From assembly GCA_946406115.1 (NCBI GenBank), contig OX291548.1, forward strand, positions 6,746,373 to 6,810,372: 64,000 nucleotides of DNA, written 5' to 3'. The notes under the pieces are model-generated. The model ran no database searches and was not told the DNA's origin. It worked only from the letters and a program-made list of their open reading frames with translations. This DNA comes from Apoda limacodes (lineage: Eukaryota > Arthropoda > Insecta > Lepidoptera > Limacodidae). Position numbers and translations under genes: made by a program. How positions within the stretch are numbered: the stretch's first letter is position 1; each line of letters starts with the position of its first letter. Below are positions 58,266 through 64,000 of this stretch, one piece after another.

Positions 58266-60440
58266 AAATGCATAAAATGTCAAATGGTCATCGAATTTGC
58301 TAGGCCTACCGTGCACTTCGATAAAATGCTGTGCGTTCTTTTTTTTCAAATTTTTTAAGGTGTGAACTTACAGTTTTATTGGGGTTTATTACCGCGCGGA
58401 ATTTTTTACAACAAAACATCCGCAGATCGCCGCAATAGTGCTCAAAACGCGTAGAAATGTTATCAGGACTAAAAACTTTTAAATTTTTTAAAAGTTTCCA
58501 ATTCGTATAGTTTTAGTGAATTTTAAGCCAATAATCCCTATCCAATTCTGTGTAATTCAAATTTAAAGCGCGCACCAAATCTGATACGTTACGATTCTGA
58601 AAACGCACCGCGACTCGAAGCGTCTCAGTGTACCCAGCCTTAAAGAATTTCTAGTTGACAACTGGAGTTTGCGTCATATAAGTTTGCAGGTATTAAAATG
58701 CGGAAAGAGAATACTTTCGTATATTGTTTTGTTAAACTCATTTACAGTGGTGCCTCTGACACGCAGAAACTTACATAGCCAGTCTAGACGTAGAAACCGA
58801 TAGAAGCTCGTCTAAATAAGAAAAATGATACAACTCGAAAACATTTTCTCACTTAACTCTGGTGTTCTTGGATCAATCCTTACTAATTTAAAATAGGACA
58901 AATCTGAGGGGTAATCCTTCCATATACGTTATAAAATACCAAATCGGTTATTAAATGACGGAGTTCTAAGGTAACAAACATTAAAAAAAACATTCAACCG
59001 AATTGAGAACCTCCTCTTTTTTTGAAGTCGCTTAAAAAGTACAATGAACTCAACGTAAAGCTATAAAGGTGTATCTCTAAGGGCAATCATAAATACGGTC
59101 CGTGAATGATTCCGGTCACGTATCTAATAAGTTTCAGTACATTATTGTACTTTTACCTGCCGTTGGGGAAATTACATTGTATTTTTGGTACATCAAAAAA
59201 TAAGTGTGTCTATTTTAGTAGTAAGTTAATTTATAGCCTGGCTTGCGGTAAACCTGGTACTTTTGTTAAATATAAATGTTACCCGTTTATTGTGTTAAAA
59301 CTTTTTGACTTATTGTCTTTTACGTTTGGTCCTTCGAGCCCAATCAGCACAAATATGGGGTCTTTAATGTTTCTCCTAGCCTTATTATATAAATAGCACC
59401 ACATTTCTTACTGGCAAATATCTGCAGTTGCATCTGTTAATCACCTTTTTGACGTGAGTTCTACAATAGCGATATCATCATCATCCTACCCCGCACTTAT
59501 ACCTATAATCTAATAAAACATATTATCTGTGCCCGCACTCCAGATGAAATTTGTTTCTTTGCCAGTAAATATAACATTTTATAGTGAATGTAGGAAATCT
59601 GGGTCTGGGTGTTGGCTTGAGCCTTAGGCGTGGGTTAACAGTCGAAATGAGTTAGAATGACAGTCCCGCGCGTTTATTCCATGACTGTTTTTGTTACAGT
59701 TACGATTATATTATTTGGTAAAGTAAAAGCACTAGTTCGTAATCAGGTGATGAGGACGGTTGTGATGAAGTGCATGAAGGCGAAGGCAATGCATGCAAAT
59801 TTTAAAACAAATATTATATTTAATCAACGATATATTCCACTATGACAATAAAATTGATAAGACCATTTATTTCAACTTTGTTACATTTGTTTACTTACTG
59901 ACTTGCTTTACCCTTTATTTCTCACAGCTTCTTTATTTACATAGTCTACGAGTTCCTTTGACAAATCTGTCGTGACAATCTATAGAAATGTTGACTGAGC
60001 AAACAACGAATCACATTTACTGAGTGAACGCTTCCAACATTTGCTCGTACTTGTAAGTTGTAAGTTATAGAAGAACTACAGTATTTTAATATGAGAATGA
60101 AAAAAAAGATATGAAAAATGTATCTATTGAAGCCGGCATAGCTGTTATGCTACAGCTAGTAAAAAGCTATTTGCTGCTATGTGTGTCATCTGTAATAATG
60201 AATTAGCTCGTTCACTGCTATAACCATTCATAGTCGAATATGTGACGTACAAAAAAAATTATAATAATTCCAGACATTATTTTCGTCCGTCTCAGAAACT
60301 CTTACAGTTCTTGTACTGGGGCCTAAGCTGTCTGTGATTAATTTCAAAAAAATTGACAGTTACGATTTATAATGTAGATTATAGAGTAAAATGGCTTATT
60401 GATCACCAATATAAGCAACAATGGAAGGGCTTTAAAAGAA
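58266..60440. other. unassigned DNA with repeat fragments
   Basis: 58970-59035 ('gaattgagaacctcctcttt' then 'tttgaagtcgctt') is a reversed piece of the family at 62080-62260. A frame at 59106-59396 (96 codons) has no recognisable domain. The rest is AT-rich and unassigned. Confidence 0.4.
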
Positions 60441-60473
60441 TAAGATCTATTTTACCTGAGATAGCCTTTCGGC

Positions 60474-60746
60474 ATGGAACTCAAAGAGAGAAAAATATAT
60501 GTAGTTATAATTAAATCATCAATCAATCATCTACACAGACACACAAAATACAATTTACTTAAAACTATTATTGAAGAGAAAATAGAGGGAAATAGGGGTA
60601 GAGGCAGAAGGAGAATAGCCTGGTGTGATAATTTGAAGTCTTGGGCCGGTACTGCTGACGCCGCTGTTCTCAGCAGAGATATTTGGAAAGATGGTCGCCG
60701 ACATCTGTTAGGATATGGCACAGGAAGAAGAAGAAACATAATTTAA
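60474..60746 (+). pseudogene. LINE RT extreme C-terminus
   Basis: The frame ends with IIEEKIEGNRGRGRRRIAW, then NLKSWAGT and WKDGRRHLLGYGTGRRR. A short '(I/L)xxGKIxGKRGRGRxRxxW' motif near the end is typical of the C-terminus of endonuclease/reverse-transcriptase proteins of RTE-like and related LINEs (recall). Only this tail remains, as expected for 5' truncation. The Met at 60474 is not a true start. Confidence 0.75.
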
Positions 60747-60750
60747 TATA

Positions 60751-61480
60751 ACTGTTTAAACTTGGTTCCGAGGCCTGAAAACTTCAACTTCGTCTTTGAT
60801 ACCTTTTTCTGTTTGAAAATAAAGATATCTACTTGAATTAAATTGAATTTGAGAATATTTTACGATTGGTCAACCACCATTTTGAACTGGAATTATTTTT
60901 TCAACTTCAGCTGACCGAAATCTTTGGTAGTTTGTATTTTTCTCTTAACTTTGAATACTTTAAACACTGCATTTGCAAGTTTACCTGTGTTTTTCTTTGC
61001 TTGGATTTAATTTTTAAATTTAAATTTCTCCTTACATTTATTAAAACTTAACGAATAACTTACACTTTAAAATTCTATACTGCTACAATTTTTAAGTTGA
61101 AAGTTTTAACGTTTCCAGCGCAAAATAGTTGTAAGAAAATAACATTAATTTTAATAAGTCGTATGTATTCTAAGTGAAGCGTAAGTAGGAGATAACGTTA
61201 ATGTAAATTCTATGTTTTAAAGCAATTTAGAGCAACTTGTAAACTTACTAACGCTCTGAAGCACTTAGAAGTTGGTTATTGCTTTGTTCTAAACAAATTG
61301 AATTTACATTTTAGCAATTCACTAGCTTAAAAGTGCCTGAAATAAATTTTAACTTGTGATAGTAACCATTTATTGAATCACAATGATGTTTTTCTTTTCA
61401 GTAATTACTATCTAAGCTCTGAAAAACTGGTAAAAGTCCATTAACCCAAAAGTGATATCAACCAACTTCACTGATAGTTT
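60751..61480. other. AT-rich unassigned DNA
   Basis: No gene, repeat or structured motif that I can support. Confidence 0.4.
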
Positions 61481-61960
61481 TTAACAGACTGCGCCAGAAT
61501 ATATATAAAATGTATATTTCTTTGGCACGATCTGTAGCCTAAGCGGCTTAATGGATTTTAACTTGGGAGGTGTCGTTAGATTCGTCTGAATTGTGAAATT
61601 ACATTGGGTACATGCAATTCTTAAAAAAATCAAAATTGTGGATTTTATGCGCTTTAATGAGCGGGCTTTGTTTTTTTTCAAGACCCTCAAGTAGGGTATC
61701 AAAATAAAGGGCTTAAAGAGGCGAATAGTAAAATAAAAATTATACTAAAAAAGTCAAGCGCGAGCGAAAAAAATCGGAAAAAAATGACAGCAAAAAGCTG
61801 TGAATAAAAATAAATAGTTAAATAAATAAAAAACCGACTGCAAAAACATTAAAACATACCAAATATTTAACTATTAGCAGGCGGCACTCATATCAATGCA
61901 AGTTCAAATAGTGTACAGATTGCTCACACTTAGTAGTAGCAGTCAAGGATACCTAATGTT
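61481..61960 (-). repeat. interspersed repeat fragments
   Basis: On the minus strand 'caaagcccgctcattaaagc' and 'ccgcttaggctacagatcg' mark a dispersed lepidopteran repeat (recall). 61820-61960 has 'aaaaaaccgactgcaaaaac' and a 'gcaggcggcactcat' segment of a second family. The minus-strand frame at 61481-61702 lies within the first. Confidence 0.55.
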
Positions 61961-62079
61961 TTTGGATGTAAAGTGAACTAAAGATGTATACACAGAAAAT
62001 TATGTACGCCTAAGCTGGTGCTATTGGATTAGTTTTAAGTTTACGAGTGTCGGTGACTATGGATATAAAATCACTAAAA

Positions 62080-62290
62080 TTGCAATACATCACAAAAAAC
62101 ACCAATGCATATTCATTTTCAACCGACTTCAAAATAGGAGGAGGTTCTCAATTTGACTTTTTTTTATGTTTGTTACCTCAGAATTTTCGACTGAGTGAAC
62201 CGATTTTGATGATTCTTTTATATTTGAAAGCTGGTACTTTCCATGTGGGCCCATTTTAATCCAGTTCTGACAATGGCATTCGTGAGAAAA
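62080..62290 (+). repeat. interspersed repeat (aaccgacttcaaa family)
   Basis: 'caaccgacttcaaaatagga', 'ggaggttctcaatttgac', 'gtgaaccgattttgatgatt' and 'tgaaagctggtactttccat' make up a very common arthropod short repeat (recall). The open frame at 62047-62259 is a by-product. Confidence 0.75.
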
Positions 62291-62629
62291 ACACATAAGT
62301 TAAATTTTTATGTGGATGATTGTATAACATTTTATGTTTTAAGTGTACAAAAAATGCAATACATCACTAAAAAGTAAAAAATAAAAACTTATTTACAAAA
62401 AAAAAATTGGTTTTAAAAAGTTGCACAAAAATGTAAAAATAATTACTTATTTCCAAGAATCTGATCTGAATTACAGTTTGAAGTTGGTGTCTATGTACCT
62501 AACAGTTTATAAAACACTTCACTTGCATGAAACCAACTTAAAACTTTAATTCAGGTCAAATTATGTTTACCTTTTTAGTGCATCTTTTAGAAGCCGGTTT
62601 TTTTTTTGTTAAAAGTTTTTGTCAACAAT

Positions 62630-62960
62630 CTTACATATATAAAATTAAACTGACTGTCAGAGTTTTGACAGAGGTATCTGTTATAACGTAGGCGAGCACT
62701 AAGAAAGGATTTCGCAAGATCATTCGCCTAAGAAGATAAAACGGGGATTGTAAGTTTTTATAAAGCTCCGTCATTTTTAAAACTAAATGAAAATTGACGT
62801 TTTTATAAAATCATCCCCTACAGGGCAAATACAGGATGAAAATTTGTACGATAATTTAGCTATTTTTGTAGTTTAAAACATAAACAGCTTTCTTTTTGTC
62901 TCAAAATTCCACGCAAAAGAAGTCGCGAGAATAAGCTAGGTATTAATAAAAGACTTATGG
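62630..62960 (+). repeat. short interspersed repeat
   Basis: 'acatatataaaattaaactg', 'actaagaaaggatttcgcaa' and the end 'gaagtcgcgagaataagcta' resemble the families at 53040, 54220 and 56815. Confidence 0.55.
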
Positions 62961-64000
62961 ATAGAAACTATAGATACCTAAATGACACTATTGGCTCTGT
63001 TTGGTATGTATAGTTAGGATAGACAAGACTACTCTACTGCAGGATAGAATAGTTTATAATTATATATTAGATAGCCTTGGGTAACTCCGGACATAACTAT
63101 ATCTTTGGATATATATCCGAGGCCGGATATGTTACAACTCCTTCACTTTGCGGGAAATAAACATGTCCTATATCCAGGAAGTGAACGAACAAATCCAAAT
63201 AAACAGCGGAGCGTGTCGTCCGTGTCCGTGGCGCGGAGCGGCTGTATAGCGATGCACGCATATCACTGAAGGTAAGAGAGAGCTAGCGTTGAAACTAGAG
63301 AGCGAAATAGTAACGTTGTCGTGTCTTGCTTATAAATAATCGAACTCAGCGCTTTTTAAAATCACGCCTGCTAAACCCAATGTATATGCATTGGGATACA
63401 AATTTCCGTGCAATACGCTTTAAAGCACTTAAACCGCTTATTCATTAAGTGGACGTTTTTTGTCTTTAATTCAATTGTTTGTTTACGTAGGTATGTACAT
63501 ATTATAGATCAAAACTTACTACAATAGTTTTAAGTATCACCTCTGCTTTGTGACGTGCGCGTGAATATATGTTAGAAAAATATAAGTGTCAATGATAACT
63601 AGTGTATTTGATGAGTGTTGGTTTATAAATAATTATTATCGTTTACTTTCCTGGTAGGATTTGTTTGTGCATAAGTACTAAACTGTGTAAACATTTACAC
63701 CTATAACATTTTTGAGTCTGAAATTGTATCCTAACCTAAGAAATGACTAATCAAACAAAGCCCGATTCATACCTATCACAACTCATATTAATAAAAAAAG
63801 GAATAAACAAAACCAAAAAATAATATAAATTAATAAATTATTACAGATAATCATTGTAAAATAATACTAACAAATAGGTATAAATATGTTTATTCATAAC
63901 TATTTGATTGATAGTCCTAAGCCTATCAAGTATTAAGGGATATCAAATAGTATCTATCTATAACAAACGAGGGATATACTAACGATTTGTGCACTCGTGA
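62961..64000. other. unassigned DNA with a GC-richer island
   Basis: 63185-63260 is much richer in G+C (a 'gtccgtggcgcggagcggct' stretch) and is followed by a plausible splice donor (aaggtaagag, about 63269). It could be a 5' untranslated exon or an element end. No coding sequence is visible. The rest is AT-rich. Confidence 0.3.

Noticed and set aside
59106..59396. 96-codon hydrophobic frame, possible membrane protein
   Set aside because: Composition typical of AT-rich chance frames. No homologous domain recognised. The antisense reading is equally plausible as element debris.

Overview
The window reads as nuclear DNA of a lepidopteran (moth or butterfly). It is AT-rich and carries tRNA-derived SINEs of the lepidopteran type, many short interspersed repeats of the 'gaagccgcgggcaaaagctagta' and 'gggttccgtacccaaagggtaaaa' families, jockey-group LINEs, a Ty3/gypsy element, and Tc1, pogo and MITE elements. 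The assignment rests on recognising repeat families from memory, not on a search. I found no complete host protein gene, no tRNA or rRNA gene and no CRISPR-like array. Nearly all recognisable coding sequence belongs to mobile elements, and all of it is broken. One short protein-like frame (about 33589-33785, minus strand) is unassigned.

Layout. Positions 1-3480 hold interspersed repeats and hairpins. The dominant structure is a head-to-tail segmental duplication: copy A at about 3481-16530 and copy B at about 17348-32392, separated by about 0.8 kb. Elements found in both copies (a LINE 5' fragment, a SINE, a SINE tail) predate the duplication. Elements found in one copy only came later: a Tc1-like deletion derivative, a jockey fragment and a short repeat in A; a complete pogo-like transposon, a MITE and a GC-richer repeat in B. 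Empty sites in the other copy give exact insertion points. Identity between copies is uneven, with long nearly identical tracts beside clearly diverged ones.

From 32.4 to 42.2 kb lie repeats, a reversed tRNA-type SINE, a 120-bp tandem array, a foldback element and two oppositely oriented fragments of one LINE family. The minus-strand one (40006-41764, 5' region to about 42190) retains endonuclease and partial RT. From 42.2 to 46.9 kb little is recognisable. At 46.9-52.5 kb an old LINE is split by a Ty3/gypsy retrotransposon with a TTACC target duplication, and that element was itself hit by a SINE. At 53.0-54.4 kb is a tandem array within repeats. At 54.5-56.8 kb a jockey-like LINE is interrupted by a roughly 1.1-kb inverted-repeat element. 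At 57.2-58.3 kb is a second inverted-repeat element with a recurrent internal motif. The remainder is repeat fragments and unassigned AT-rich DNA.

The genes do not form a working system. The window records layered transposition, duplication and possible gene conversion in a gene-poor region such as heterochromatin, a large intron or a sex chromosome.
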